Counted from the stretch's first letter, positions 24,902-33,935 are shown. The stretch is DNA of 64,000 bases from Aestuariibaculum suncheonense (GCF_014596935.1 NZ_JACVXC010000006.1:1-64000), one strand, 5' to 3'. The notes: generated by a model not told the origin, from the letters alone. A program made the numbers and translations.

Positions 24902-26556
24902 CAGCAAAACAAAAACAAGACGAACTGGGCAGAGCCCTATGGAAAATAGCCGATGAATTAAGAGGAGCGATGAATGCCGACGACTTCCGTGATTATATGT
25001 TGTCGTTTCTGTTTTTACGTTACTTGTCCGATAATTACGAAAATTCGGTTAAAAAGGAATTAGGTTCAGATTACCCGAAGTTAGATGAAGAAGATACTCG
25101 GACGCCGCTTTCGGTTTGGTATCAAGACAATCCAGAATTTATACAAGATTTCGAAAAACAAATGCGTCGCAAAGTGCATTATGTTATCGAGCCTGAATAT
25201 TTGTGGCAAAGTATTGCAGAATTAGCACGTATACATAGTGATAGTTTATTAAGGTCACTTCAAAGTGGCTTTAAATACATAGAAAACGAATCGTTCGAAA
25301 ATTCGTTTAAAGGCTTATTCTCCGAAATTAACTTAGATTCAGAAAAGCTAGGCAAAAACTATGAGGCACGTAATAAAAAGCTTTGTAAAATTATTAATGA
25401 AATAGCAAAAGGTATAGAAGGGTTTGATACTGATGTTGATAGTTTAGGTAATGCTTACGAGTATTTAATTGGGCAGTTTGCAGCAGGTTCGGGAAAAAAG
25501 GCTGGGGAGTTTTATACACCTCAAGCGTTATCTACAGTACTTTCTGAAATAGTAAGCTTAGACAGTCATAATCCAAAAGCAGGTAAAAAGAAAAAAATAA
25601 ATAAGGTATTGGATTTTGCTTGTGGTTCGGGATCATTACTATTAAACGTTAAGAATAAAATAGAAAAGCAAGAAGGTGGTGGAACTATCAGTAGAATATA
25701 CGGTCAAGAAAAGAATATAACCACCTATAACTTAGCACGTATGAATATGTTGTTGCATGGTGTAAAAGATTCGGAGTTCGATATATTTCATGGCGATACC
25801 TTAAAAAATGATTGGGATATTTTAAATGAAATGAACCCTGCGAAAAAAATCGAGTTCGATGCCATTGTTGCCAATCCGCCGTTTAGTTTGCGTTGGGAAC
25901 CTACCGATACTACAGCCGAAGATTTCCGTTTTAAAAATTATGGCTTAGCACCAAAATCGGCAGCCGATTTTGCCTTTTTATTACACGGTTTTCATTTTCT
26001 AAGTGAAGAAGGTACTATGGCTATTATATTGCCTCATGGTGTTTTGTTTAGAGGTGGTTCAGAGCAACGGATTAGAACCAAATTATTAAAAGATGGTAAT
26101 ATTGATACAGTAATAGGCTTGCCTTCAAATTTATTCTTTTCTACGGGTATTCCTGTATGTATTTTGGTGTTGAAAAAATGTAAAAAGGATGATGACGTGT
26201 TATTTATAAATGCAAGTGAGCATTATAAAAAGGAGAAGCGTCAAAATATTTTACGTGATGGTACTAAAAATGGAAAGCCAAGTGATAAAGAGCCGAACGA
26301 TATTAAGAAAATTGTAGATACTTATAAAGAGCGTCCAGATTATATTGAGCGATATGCCCGTCGTGTGTCATTTGAAGAAATTGAAAAGAATGATTTTAAT
26401 CTAAATATTTCAAGATACGTAAGCACAGCAGAAGCCGAACCTATAATCGATTTAAAAGAAGTAAACACCAAACTTAACGATGTTGAAAAGAGAATAAAAG
26501 AAAGTAGAGAAACCCATAACTGTTTTTTGAAAGAATTAGGGTTGGATGCGATATAA
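24898..26556 (+). CDS. hsdM: Type I restriction enzyme, modification (methyltransferase) subunit
   Basis: A 552-residue N6-adenine DNA methyltransferase that uses S-adenosylmethionine. An N-terminal HsdM helical domain (residues 1-150) is followed by FYTP (205-208), the AdoMet-binding motif DFACGSGS (239-246) and the catalytic motif NPPF (326-329). The length is normal. It is last in the operon, coupled to rhuM by a 4-base overlap. The usual risk that the R subunit is made before the M subunit on entering a new host must be handled in another way, for example by assembly or the PrrC-like/RhuM proteins. Confidence 0.95.
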   Translation: MTAKQKQDELGRALWKIADELRGAMNADDFRDYMLSFLFLRYLSDNYENSVKKELGSDYPKLDEEDTRTPLSVWYQDNPEFIQDFEKQMRRKVHYVIEPEYLWQSIAELARIHSDSLLRSLQSGFKYIENESFENSFKGLFSEINLDSEKLGKNYEARNKKLCKIINEIAKGIEGFDTDVDSLGNAYEYLIGQFAAGSGKKAGEFYTPQALSTVLSEIVSLDSHNPKAGKKKKINKVLDFACGSGSLLLNVKNKIEKQEGGGTISRIYGQEKNITTYNLARMNMLLHGVKDSEFDIFHGDTLKNDWDILNEMNPAKKIEFDAIVANPPFSLRWEPTDTTAEDFRFKNYGLAPKSAADFAFLLHGFHFLSEEGTMAIILPHGVLFRGGSEQRIRTKLLKDGNIDTVIGLPSNLFFSTGIPVCILVLKKCKKDDDVLFINASEHYKKEKRQNILRDGTKNGKPSDKEPNDIKKIVDTYKERPDYIERYARRVSFEEIEKNDFNLNISRYVSTAEAEPIIDLKEVNTKLNDVEKRIKESRETHNCFLKELGLDAI

Positions 26557-26684
26557 ATTTTTTAAAAAAGGGTGAGTATTGTAAAGTGCGCTAGATTTTC
26601 TTTTACCTTTTTCTTTACCCTTTTTTTTACCTCTTTATTAATTTAAGTTTCGAAAAATGCCCTTTTTGGGTTGAAAATAATCCA

Positions 26685-26710
26685 ATTTTTGTTACTATAT
26701 TGTTACTGAT
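26685..26710 (+). repeat. 26-bp direct repeat, right copy (candidate integrase arm site)
   Basis: Identical to 12819-12844, with the same two TTGTTACT octamers 11 bp apart. It lies 44 bp inside the right core site. Confidence 0.7.
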
Positions 26711-26720
26711 AAAATTAAAG

Positions 26721-26755
26721 ACCCTTGAAAATCAATCGATTAACAAGGGTTTTTT
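26721..26755. terminator. Terminator at the right end of the island
   Basis: ACCCTTG (26721-26727) pairs with CAAGGGT (26744-26750) and is followed by T residues. In the plus direction it would end the hsd operon. In the minus direction it may serve as a replacement terminator for tRNA-Leu, although the T-run there is poor. Bases 26557-26684 hold no gene I can see. Confidence 0.6.
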
Positions 26756-26769
26756 GTACTCAAGGTGGG
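26755..26769. repeat. Right attachment site core (attR) within tRNA-Leu
   Basis: TGTACTCAAGGTGGG overlaps the T-stem and acceptor 3' part of the tRNA gene. Integration restores an intact tRNA on this side. Confidence 0.8.
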
Positions 26770-26836
26770 AATCGAACCCACACTCCGAAGAATCGGATTT
26801 TGAATCCGACGCGTCTACCAATTCCGCCACTTGAGC
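26757..26836 (-). tRNA. tRNA-Leu (anticodon CAA)
   Basis: An 80-base type II tRNA on the minus strand. Acceptor GCTCAAG pairs with CTTGAGT (a G-T pair at position 1-72), and the D arm is GCGGAATTGGTAGACGC. The anticodon stem TCGGA/TCCGA holds loop TTCAAAA with anticodon CAA, an 11-base variable arm follows, and the T arm is GTGGG-TTCGATT-CCCAC. The discriminator is A, and CCA is not encoded. It decodes UUG and is the integration target of the island. Confidence 0.95.
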
Positions 26837-26922
26837 GCTTTAGCGACAGCAAAAATATATAAATTTTTTATAATTCTAATAAAAATACTGTGTATTATCC
26901 TTTTTAGGTAAAAATAAATGTC

Positions 26923-26930
26923 TAAATTTG
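26923..26930 (+). promoter_or_regulatory. prs -7 promoter element
   Basis: TAAATTTG is an exact TAnnTTTG match, 53 bases before the prs ATG. A T-run at 26901-26905 lies at the distance expected for the -33 element. Confidence 0.55.
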
Positions 26931-26982
26931 CACCTCGTTAAAAACAAGCCGCGCTTTTGCGCTAAAAAACAACAAGTTAGCT

Positions 26983-27924
26983 ATGCCGACAATTGTAACC
27001 GAAGCTAAAATTTTTGCATGTACCCAAAGTCAGGAACTTGGGGAGAAAATTGCCAAGGCTTTTGGAACTGAATTAGGAAAAGTAATCATGTCGACTTACA
27101 GCGATGGAGAGTTTCAACCATCGTATGAAGAGTCGATTAGAGGTACTCGTATTTTTATCATCGGGTCAACAAATCCTGGACCTGAGAATTTAATGGAAAT
27201 GTTGTTAATGATTGATGCTGCAAAACGTGCATCAGCAAGACACATTACTGCTGTTTTACCATACTTTGGATGGGCAAGACAAGACAGAAAGGATAAGCCC
27301 AGAGTACCAATCGCGGCTAAACTTGTAGCTAAGACTTTAGAGGCTGCCGGAGCCACAAGAATTATCACCATGGATTTACATGCTGATCAAATTCAGGGGT
27401 TCTTCGAAAAGCCGGTTGATCATTTATTTGCTTCAACGATTTTCTTACCGTATTTACAAAGTTTAAATTTGGATAACTTAACCATTGCGTCGCCTGATAT
27501 GGGGGGGTCTAAAAGAGCTTATGCTTATTCTAAAGCCTTAGAAAGCGATGTCGTAATCTGTTACAAGCAACGTGCTAAAGCCAATGTGATTTCTCATATG
27601 GAATTAATTGGTGATGTAACCGGTAAAAATGTGGTATTAGTTGACGATATGGTAGATACTGCTGGAACCTTAACGAAAGCAGCCGATTTAATGATAGAGC
27701 GTGGTGCATTAAGCGTACGAGCGATTTGTACACACCCAATTTTATCTGGTAAAGCTTACGAAAATTTAAATAATTCAAAATTAGAAGAGCTTATTGTAAC
27801 AGACTCTATTCCTGTGAAGCCTTTAAGCGACAAAATTAGAGTGTTAAGTTGTGCCGATTTATTTGCCGAGGTAATGGAGAAGGTACACAATAACCAGTCT
27901 ATCGCTTCTAAATTTGTAATGTAA
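26983..27924 (+). CDS. prs: Ribose-phosphate pyrophosphokinase (PRPP synthetase)
   Basis: A 313-residue cytosolic enzyme making PRPP from ribose 5-phosphate and ATP for nucleotide, His, Trp and NAD synthesis. Signatures include YSDGEFQPSYEESIRG, the RQDRKDKPRVPI ATP flap, DLHADQIQGFF and the PRPP loop VLVDDMVDTAGT. The length is normal. The prs-rplY-pth order downstream is the common bacterial arrangement. Confidence 0.96.
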   Translation: MPTIVTEAKIFACTQSQELGEKIAKAFGTELGKVIMSTYSDGEFQPSYEESIRGTRIFIIGSTNPGPENLMEMLLMIDAAKRASARHITAVLPYFGWARQDRKDKPRVPIAAKLVAKTLEAAGATRIITMDLHADQIQGFFEKPVDHLFASTIFLPYLQSLNLDNLTIASPDMGGSKRAYAYSKALESDVVICYKQRAKANVISHMELIGDVTGKNVVLVDDMVDTAGTLTKAADLMIERGALSVRAICTHPILSGKAYENLNNSKLEELIVTDSIPVKPLSDKIRVLSCADLFAEVMEKVHNNQSIASKFVM

Positions 27925-27997
27925 CAAACAAGCAATGAAAACACATGGTTTACCATAGTGTTTCCATATATAAACAAGTAATAATAAATACATAATT

Positions 27998-28603
27998 ATG
28001 AAATCAATTACAATCAACGGATCTCAAAGAGAAAGCGTGGGCAAAAAAGCAACAAAAGCCTTACGTAATGCTGGTCAGGTTCCTTGCGTATTATACGGAG
28101 GAGATAAGCCAGTTCATTTCTCTGCAGAAGAATTAGCTTTCTCTAAACTGGTATACACGCCTAATGCGCATACAGTTGTGATTGCTTTAGAAAATGGTGA
28201 AACTTACAATGCGGTATTACAAGATATCCAATTTCACCCGGTAACAGATGCTATCATGCACGTAGACTTTTACCAATTATTCGAAGACAAAGAAATTACT
28301 ATGGAAATTCCTGTAGTATTAGTAGGTAACTCTCGTGGTGTTAAGAATGGTGGTGTGTTACGTAAAAACAAGCGTAGCTTAAGAGTTAAAGCTTTACCAG
28401 CTAACTTACCAGATTTTATTGAAGCAGACATTACGCCATTAAGAATTGGTGGTAAATTATACATCACTACTTTAGAAAATGATGCATACAAATTTATGCA
28501 CCCAGACAATACAGTAGTATGTCAGGTAAGACGTTCTAGAAACTCGGTAGCTGATATCGATGAGGATGAAGAAGAAGAAGTAGAAGCTGCAGCAGCAGAA
28601 TAA
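27998..28603 (+). CDS. rplY: 50S ribosomal protein L25 (general stress protein Ctc type)
   Basis: A 201-residue long-form L25 that binds 5S rRNA. The N-terminal L25 domain (about residues 1-95, with [21 protein letters not shown] and [14 protein letters not shown]) is followed by a TL5-like beta domain and an acidic C-terminal tail ([14 protein letters not shown]). It lies between prs and pth, as in many bacteria, and is followed by a strong terminator. Confidence 0.95.
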   Translation: MKSITINGSQRESVGKKATKALRNAGQVPCVLYGGDKPVHFSAEELAFSKLVYTPNAHTVVIALENGETYNAVLQDIQFHPVTDAIMHVDFYQLFEDKEITMEIPVVLVGNSRGVKNGGVLRKNKRSLRVKALPANLPDFIEADITPLRIGGKLYITTLENDAYKFMHPDNTVVCQVRRSRNSVADIDEDEEEEVEAAAAE

Positions 28604-28625
28604 GACTTTATTCTAAATTACATAT

Positions 28626-28657
28626 TAAAGCATCCTGAATTCAGGATGCTTTTTTAT
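28626..28657 (+). terminator. Terminator after rplY
   Basis: A perfect palindrome spans 28628-28651 (half-site AAGCATCCTGAA) and is followed by T residues. It separates rplY from pth. Confidence 0.9.
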
Positions 28658-28692
28658 TTTTACAAAAGATTAAAAACACGACACAGATTTTT

Positions 28693-29259
28693 ATGAAGAA
28701 GTACTTAATCGTAGGTTTAGGGAACATAGGAGATAAATACGCGAACACCCGTCATAATATCGGGTTTAAAATCTTAGACTATTTTGCCAAGCAGGAAGCG
28801 ATAACCTTCGAAACTCAGAAACTTGGCGATATTGCTGAATATAAGTTAAAAGGAAGAACCTTTATTTTTTTAAAGCCTAATACTTATATGAATTTAAGCG
28901 GAAAAGCCGTTCAGTATTGGTTAGCTAAAGAAAAGATTCCTTTAGAAAATCTGTTGGTTATTACAGATGATTTAAACTTGCCCTTTGGAAGTATTCGCGT
29001 AAAAGCCAAGGGTAGCGATGGTGGCCATAACGGATTAAAGGACATTCAGGATAAACTAGGTACCACACAGTATAATCGTTACAGATTTGGTATTAGTGAT
29101 GCCTTTAGTAAAGGACAACAGGTGGATTACGTATTAGGGGAGTGGACCGATGAAGAAAACGCAAAACTGAAAGAGCGTTTAGATAAGTCTGTGGAATTGA
29201 TTAAATCCTTTGGTCTGGCCGGTTTGTCGAATACCATGAATGGTTTTAACGGGAAGTAA
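28693..29259 (+). CDS. pth: Peptidyl-tRNA hydrolase
   Basis: A 188-residue enzyme that releases tRNA from stalled peptidyl-tRNA. It has the conserved VGLGNIGDKYANTRHNIGF with catalytic His21, KPNTYMNLSG, and DDLNLPFGSIRVKAKGSDGGHNGL. The length and start are standard. It has its own transcription unit after the rplY terminator. Confidence 0.95.
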   Translation: MKKYLIVGLGNIGDKYANTRHNIGFKILDYFAKQEAITFETQKLGDIAEYKLKGRTFIFLKPNTYMNLSGKAVQYWLAKEKIPLENLLVITDDLNLPFGSIRVKAKGSDGGHNGLKDIQDKLGTTQYNRYRFGISDAFSKGQQVDYVLGEWTDEENAKLKERLDKSVELIKSFGLAGLSNTMNGFNGK

Positions 29260-29322
29260 TGATAAAAAATAAGTTTTTTTTTATCATTAAAAACTGTAAA
29301 TTAGACTGTTTGTTGTGTTGCT

Positions 29323-31287
29323 ATGAAAAAAATTACCTTACTTCTTTTATTATTCTCCCAATCCATTTTATTACTTCAGGCTCAGTCTAAAAAAGATGAG
29401 AAGCCCGTTATTCGATGTGGTTCAGATCAATACAACCATCAGTTGATTAGATCACATCCTGAAATGATGGGAGGGGATCGCTTTGAGCAAAGCCTGCAAA
29501 AAATTATAGCATTTAAAAAAGCACAACGATTATCAGAAACTAAAGCAACAAATGCTGTTATTACCATTCCCGTGGTGGTTCATGTATTTCACAATGGAGA
29601 AGATGTTGGTGTTGCTCCAAATATTACGGATGCTCAGATAGCGTCTCAAATAGCCGTATTAAATCAGGATTTTCGCAGAGCAGCAGGAACGCCCGGGTTT
29701 AATACTAGTGCTGTTGGAGCAGATGTAGAAATTGAATTTTGTTTGGCGCAGCAAACTCCTGATGGTTGCCCAACTAACGGTATAGACAGAATTGATTTAG
29801 GTCAAGACGGGATTATAGAGACGAGTGAAAGTGATGCTTTTACCAAAGTTAATGCTTTAAAACCATCTACTATTTGGGACAGTTCTAATTATCTGAATAT
29901 TTGGACTATCAAGCTTAAGGGTGGTTCAGGATTACTGGGTTATGCTCAATTTCCTGGAGGTAGTTCAGCTACAGACGGTGTGGTAATTGATTATAAATAT
30001 TTTGGGAGCATAGATTATAATGATGGCTCATTTCTTTTGAATGCGCCTTATAATAAAGGAAGAACAACAACACATGAGGTAGGTCATTATTTAGGGCTTT
30101 ATCATACTTTTGAAGGGGGCTGTGCAGGAGAAAATTCGACTTCGGGTGATTTTTGTGCCGACACACCTGCCGTAGCGGAAGCCAATGAATTATGTCCTGA
30201 AAATGTTGATTCATGCCCAACAGGCGGTGCTGATATGGTTGAAAATTATATGGATTACACTCAAGATTCCTGTATGAATATTTTTACTATAGACCAAAAA
30301 AGCAGAATGCAGGCGACTATGAGTTCCAGTAGACTTAGTTTATTGTCGTCAAATGCTTGTTCAGCTCCTGTCGCGGTAAATTACGACGGCAGTATTCAAT
30401 TAGAAGGTGTTAATTTAAGTAATTGTAGTGTTATAGCGCCTAAAGTTCGATTAACCAATTACGGAACATCAACATTAACATCAGCAACAATCAATTACAA
30501 TATTGATGGTGGAACCTCCCAAAGTCAGCCATGGAGTGGTGCTTTGCAATATGGCGAATATGTTATTGTAACTCTGCCTTCGCAAAATGTAGCTCTGGGG
30601 AATCATGATTTTAATGTGTCGGTTACAAATCCTAACGGGAATGTTGATTCTCGTGATTGTAATGATTTAGCATCTATAAACTTTGATACAGCAATTAATG
30701 TTTCCGGAACTTCAAAACTTTATTTAACGATAACGCCTGATAATTATGGTAGTGAAATTACCTGGGAATTTGGTGACGGCACTAATATGGTGGCTTCTGG
30801 AGGACCTTATACAGATGGCGATACTACAACTATAACAGCAACTTTTGATATTTCAGATAATTCCTGTTATTATTTTAAAATTATAGATGCAGCAGGGGAT
30901 GGTATTTGTTGTGGAGAATTTGGTGATGGATCATATGAATTGAAAGATGATAGCGATAATATAATAGCATCAGGCGCGCAATACGGCAGTTCCCAAACAA
31001 CAAATATCTCTACGCTAACGCTTGGTATTGATGAGTATTTTGCAAAGAATAATATTAAAATTTACCCCAATCCAGCATCTGATATGTTAAATATTTCGTT
31101 GGCTATTAGTAATGATTTACCAGATGGATATAAAATATACAATACTTTAGGGCAGTTAATCAGCAACTCTGTTGTAAATAGTATTTCAGATTTAGCAATT
31201 AACACGTCGCAATTCAAATCCGGATTATATTTTATTCGAATTGAAAAGGAAGGTCATTTCGTATCTTATCCTTTTGTGAAAAAATAA
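29323..31287 (+). CDS. Secreted M43-type zinc metalloprotease with T9SS sorting domain
   Basis: A 654-residue secreted protein. A signal peptide (about residues 1-20, ending LLLQAQ) is followed by a pappalysin-type catalytic domain with HEVGHYLGLYH (His251, Glu252, His255, His261) and a downstream Met-turn region (ENYMDYTQDSCMN). Then come beta-rich domains including a Cys-containing GDGICCGEFGDGSYEL segment. The last 80 residues are a type A type IX secretion domain (IKIYPNPASDMLNI to SGLYFIRIEKEG). It is probably released or anchored outside the cell to digest protein. It sits alone between pth and ribF. Confidence 0.9.
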   Translation: MKKITLLLLLFSQSILLLQAQSKKDEKPVIRCGSDQYNHQLIRSHPEMMGGDRFEQSLQKIIAFKKAQRLSETKATNAVITIPVVVHVFHNGEDVGVAPNITDAQIASQIAVLNQDFRRAAGTPGFNTSAVGADVEIEFCLAQQTPDGCPTNGIDRIDLGQDGIIETSESDAFTKVNALKPSTIWDSSNYLNIWTIKLKGGSGLLGYAQFPGGSSATDGVVIDYKYFGSIDYNDGSFLLNAPYNKGRTTTHEVGHYLGLYHTFEGGCAGENSTSGDFCADTPAVAEANELCPENVDSCPTGGADMVENYMDYTQDSCMNIFTIDQKSRMQATMSSSRLSLLSSNACSAPVAVNYDGSIQLEGVNLSNCSVIAPKVRLTNYGTSTLTSATINYNIDGGTSQSQPWSGALQYGEYVIVTLPSQNVALGNHDFNVSVTNPNGNVDSRDCNDLASINFDTAINVSGTSKLYLTITPDNYGSEITWEFGDGTNMVASGGPYTDGDTTTITATFDISDNSCYYFKIIDAAGDGICCGEFGDGSYELKDDSDNIIASGAQYGSSQTTNISTLTLGIDEYFAKNNIKIYPNPASDMLNISLAISNDLPDGYKIYNTLGQLISNSVVNSISDLAINTSQFKSGLYFIRIEKEGHFVSYPFVKK

Positions 31288-31340
31288 AACGAATCAAAAG
31301 CGAAACGTTTAAACTTCTTTTTTTATAGGGCTATTATCTC

Positions 31341-31348
31341 TAATTTTG
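31341..31348 (+). promoter_or_regulatory. ribF -7 promoter element
   Basis: TAATTTTG matches TAnnTTTG. It overlaps the TTG codon at 31346, which argues that translation starts downstream at TTG 31364. Confidence 0.5.
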
Positions 31349-31363
31349 TTTAAAATTTTTAGT

Positions 31364-32293
31364 TTGAAAGTTATAAGTACTTTAGATAAGTTACCCAAGC
31401 AAGATACCGTAGTGACTATCGGCACTTTTGATGGGGTGCATATAGGGCATCAAAAAATCATTAACCGCTTAATCAATACAGGAAAGCAGGCACATTTAAA
31501 ATCTGTTATCTTAACGTTTTTTCCGCATCCGCGAATGGTTTTGCAAAAAGACTCCAGTATTAAATTGATTAATACTATTGATGAGCGCCGTACTATTTTA
31601 GAAGGTTTAGGGTTAGATTATTTACTTATTAAAAAGTTTACTAAAGATTTTTCCCGTTTAACCGCCGAAGACTTTGTAAAGGAAATTCTGGTCGATACGC
31701 TTCACGCTAAAAAAGTCATTATTGGTTACGATCACCGTTTTGGAAGAAACCGCAATGCCGATATAAACGATCTCATAAAATTTGGAGCGTTATACGGGTT
31801 TGATGTTGAAGAAATATCTGCTCAGGATATCGACGACGTATCTGTAAGTTCTACGAAAATTCGAGTAGCTCTTGAAGAAGGCGATATCGATAAAGCCAAC
31901 AGTTATTTGGGTTACAATTTTATGCTTACCGGAACCGTGGTAGAAGGCAAAGCCTTAGGGCGGCAGATAGACTATCCTACCGCTAATATTAAAATAGCCG
32001 AAGATTATAAACTCATCCCGAAACAAGGGGCTTATGTGGTACAATCGATGATTGATGGCAAGCCTGTTTTTGGTATGATGAATATAGGTACCAATCCAAC
32101 GGTTGAAGGGAAACAAGAAAGCATAGAGGTGCATTTTTTCAACTTCAGTAAAGACATCTACGGAAAGGGCCTTCAAATCGCATTGCTGCACCGCATTCGC
32201 GACGAGAAAAAATTCGAATCGGTTGAAGCCTTAAAAGAGCAATTGTTAAAAGATAAAGAAACCTCTTTAAGTTACCTTGCTGAACATTTTTAA
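31364..32293 (+). CDS. ribF: Bifunctional riboflavin kinase / FAD synthetase
   Basis: A protein of about 309 residues that makes FMN from riboflavin and then FAD. The N-terminal FAD synthetase half has TIGTFDGVHIGHQKI and SSTKIRVAL, and the C-terminal flavokinase half has GRQIDYPTANI and GMMNIGTNPT. No ATG fits. The frame opens at TTG 31346, but a -7 promoter box covers that codon, so TTG 31364 (LKVISTLDKLP) is chosen with moderate certainty. serS follows in the same direction. Confidence 0.9.
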   Translation: MKVISTLDKLPKQDTVVTIGTFDGVHIGHQKIINRLINTGKQAHLKSVILTFFPHPRMVLQKDSSIKLINTIDERRTILEGLGLDYLLIKKFTKDFSRLTAEDFVKEILVDTLHAKKVIIGYDHRFGRNRNADINDLIKFGALYGFDVEEISAQDIDDVSVSSTKIRVALEEGDIDKANSYLGYNFMLTGTVVEGKALGRQIDYPTANIKIAEDYKLIPKQGAYVVQSMIDGKPVFGMMNIGTNPTVEGKQESIEVHFFNFSKDIYGKGLQIALLHRIRDEKKFESVEALKEQLLKDKETSLSYLAEHF

Positions 32294-32366
32294 ATTCGAT
32301 TTTAGATTTAAAAAGCAGCCTAAATATCGTGCAAATCATTAAATTTGTCGCTTAAATTTTATATTC

Positions 32367-33638
32367 ATGTTACAAGTCCCTTTTATTAGAGAAAACAAAG
32401 ATTTAGTTATTACTCGCTTAGCAAAACGTAATATCGATGCTGCCGAGATGATTAATAATGTTATTGCATTTGATGAAGACAGACGTCGTATTCAAACCGA
32501 ATTAGATAACACCTTAGCTGAATCGAATGCCTTATCCAAAGAAATCGGGAACTTGTACAAATCGGGAAACGCTCAGGAAGCAAATGCTTTAAAAGAGAAA
32601 ACCAGTGAATTAAAGGAGCTTTCAAAAGAACTTACCGAGGCTTTAAATACCAAGTCAACCGAGTTAAACGAGTTGCTTTACAAAATTCCTAATGTACCTA
32701 ACGATATCGTTCCGGCAGGTTCTACCGATGAGGATAATTTAGAGGTTTACAGAGAAGGTGATATCCCAAAGTTGCATGAAGGGGCGTTACCGCACTGGGA
32801 ACTGGCTAAGAAATACGACATCATCGATTTCGAATTGGGGAATAAAATCACAGGAGCCGGATTCCCGGTTTATAAAGGAAAGGGAGCTCGTTTACAACGT
32901 GCCTTAATCGCTTACTTTTTAGATAAAAATACTGAAGCTGGGTACACCGAATTTCAGTTGCCGCATTTAGTCAATGAGGCTTCAGGATTTGGAACGGGGC
33001 AATTGCCGGATAAAGAAGGGCAAATGTACCACGTTACGGCTGATAACTTATATTTAATCCCAACAGCTGAGGTTCCGGGAACCAACATTTTCAGAGATGT
33101 GGTGCTTAACGAAAGCGAATTGCCAATCGGCATCACCGGTTATACGCCGTGTTTCCGTCGTGAAGCTGGAAGTTACGGGGCACACGTTCGTGGTTTAAAC
33201 CGTTTGCACCAGTTCGATAAAGTTGAAATTTTACGTGTGGAGCATCCAAGTAAATCTTATGAGGCTTTAGACGGTATGGTAGCCCATGTAAAAACTATTT
33301 TACAGGAGCTTAAATTGCCTTACAGAATTCTTAGATTATGTGGTGGCGATTTAGGGTTCACTTCGGCCTTAACTTACGATTTTGAAGTATTTTCTACGGC
33401 ACAGGATCGCTGGTTGGAAATTTCATCGGTGTCTAACTTTGAAACCTTCCAGGCGAACCGATTAAAACTACGTTTTAAAAATAGTGAAGGTAAAAACGAA
33501 TTAGCACATACGTTAAACGGAAGTTCATTAGCCTTGCCTCGCGTTTTGGCGGGCATTTTAGAGAATTACCAAACCGAAGCCGGTATAGCGATTCCTGAAG
33601 TTTTACAGTCTTATACAGGATTTAAAATCATTGATTAG
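32367..33638 (+). CDS. serS: Seryl-tRNA synthetase
   Basis: A 423-residue class II synthetase. An N-terminal coiled-coil tRNA-binding arm (about residues 30-105) is followed by the catalytic core with the TAEVPGTNIF region, motif 2 (PCFRREAGSYGAHVRGLNRLHQF) in two parts, and motif 3 (ALPRVLAGILENYQ). The length and start are standard. It is followed by a strong terminator. Confidence 0.96.
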   Translation: MLQVPFIRENKDLVITRLAKRNIDAAEMINNVIAFDEDRRRIQTELDNTLAESNALSKEIGNLYKSGNAQEANALKEKTSELKELSKELTEALNTKSTELNELLYKIPNVPNDIVPAGSTDEDNLEVYREGDIPKLHEGALPHWELAKKYDIIDFELGNKITGAGFPVYKGKGARLQRALIAYFLDKNTEAGYTEFQLPHLVNEASGFGTGQLPDKEGQMYHVTADNLYLIPTAEVPGTNIFRDVVLNESELPIGITGYTPCFRREAGSYGAHVRGLNRLHQFDKVEILRVEHPSKSYEALDGMVAHVKTILQELKLPYRILRLCGGDLGFTSALTYDFEVFSTAQDRWLEISSVSNFETFQANRLKLRFKNSEGKNELAHTLNGSSLALPRVLAGILENYQTEAGIAIPEVLQSYTGFKIID

Positions 33639-33645
33639 CAGCATA

Positions 33646-33688
33646 ATAAAAATCGAGTAAAAAACTTACAAATTACTCGATTTTTATA
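33646..33688 (+). terminator. Terminator after serS
   Basis: A 13-bp stem (AAAAATCGAGTAA 33648-33660 with TTACTCGATTTTT 33673-33685) ends in T residues. Confidence 0.85.
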
Positions 33689-33809
33689 CTTTTAAATCGA
33701 TAAAGTGTTAATTAACAACGTTTTTAGTCGATTTGTTTCCTTATTCCTTGGTGTTTTTAAATAAATTTTCGAAGTTAGGAGTTCCAAAAACAAAAAACTT
33801 AACCTAACC

Positions 33810-33935
33810 ATGAAAAATGTTAAGCGCCTTCTTATTTTAATCACGCTAATTTTCTTTGCAGCTCAAGTTTTATTTTCAGATTTCGATATTTTTCATTCTG
33901 AACATAAAACCGAAAATGTTGCTAGTATAAAATAG
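33810..33935 (+). CDS. Small putative secreted or membrane peptide (41 aa)
   Basis: A 41-codon ORF starting ATG AAA AAT and ending TAG at 33933. The peptide has a basic start (MKNVKRLL), a hydrophobic stretch of about 14 residues (ILITLIFFAAQVLF) and a polar tail (HSEHKTENVASIK), so it could be a signal-anchored micropeptide. An upstream TTTG and a TAAATTTT box suggest transcription but are poorly spaced. It is an isolated ORF between the serS terminator and a structured non-coding stretch. No homologue is recalled. Confidence 0.45.
   Translation: MKNVKRLLILITLIFFAAQVLFSDFDIFHSEHKTENVASIK

Larger units (their letters stand above)
12693..26769. mobile_element. Integrative element of about 14.1 kb in the 3' end of tRNA-Leu(CAA)
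   Basis: The element is bounded by a 15-bp direct repeat (TGTACTCAAGGTGGG) at 12693-12707 and 26755-26769. The right copy covers the 3' end of an intact tRNA-Leu gene, and the left copy is the matching tRNA fragment. A tyrosine integrase starts 139 bp inside the left end. Cargo in order: unknown acidic protein, excisionase-like HTH, RHH protein, DUF3987 P-loop protein, primase-like protein, and a type I RM operon with PrrC-like and RhuM genes. No relaxase, coupling protein, capsid or packaging gene is present. It could be a satellite, a mobilisable element using others' machinery, or a decayed larger element. Confidence 0.85.

Noticed and set aside
12819-26710. The 26-bp repeats as the true attachment cores
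   Set aside because: The 15-bp repeat coincides with the tRNA 3' end and lies outside the 26-bp copies. The 26-bp repeats overlap the integrase promoter and carry helically phased octamers, which fits arm sites better. This remains a possible alternative.
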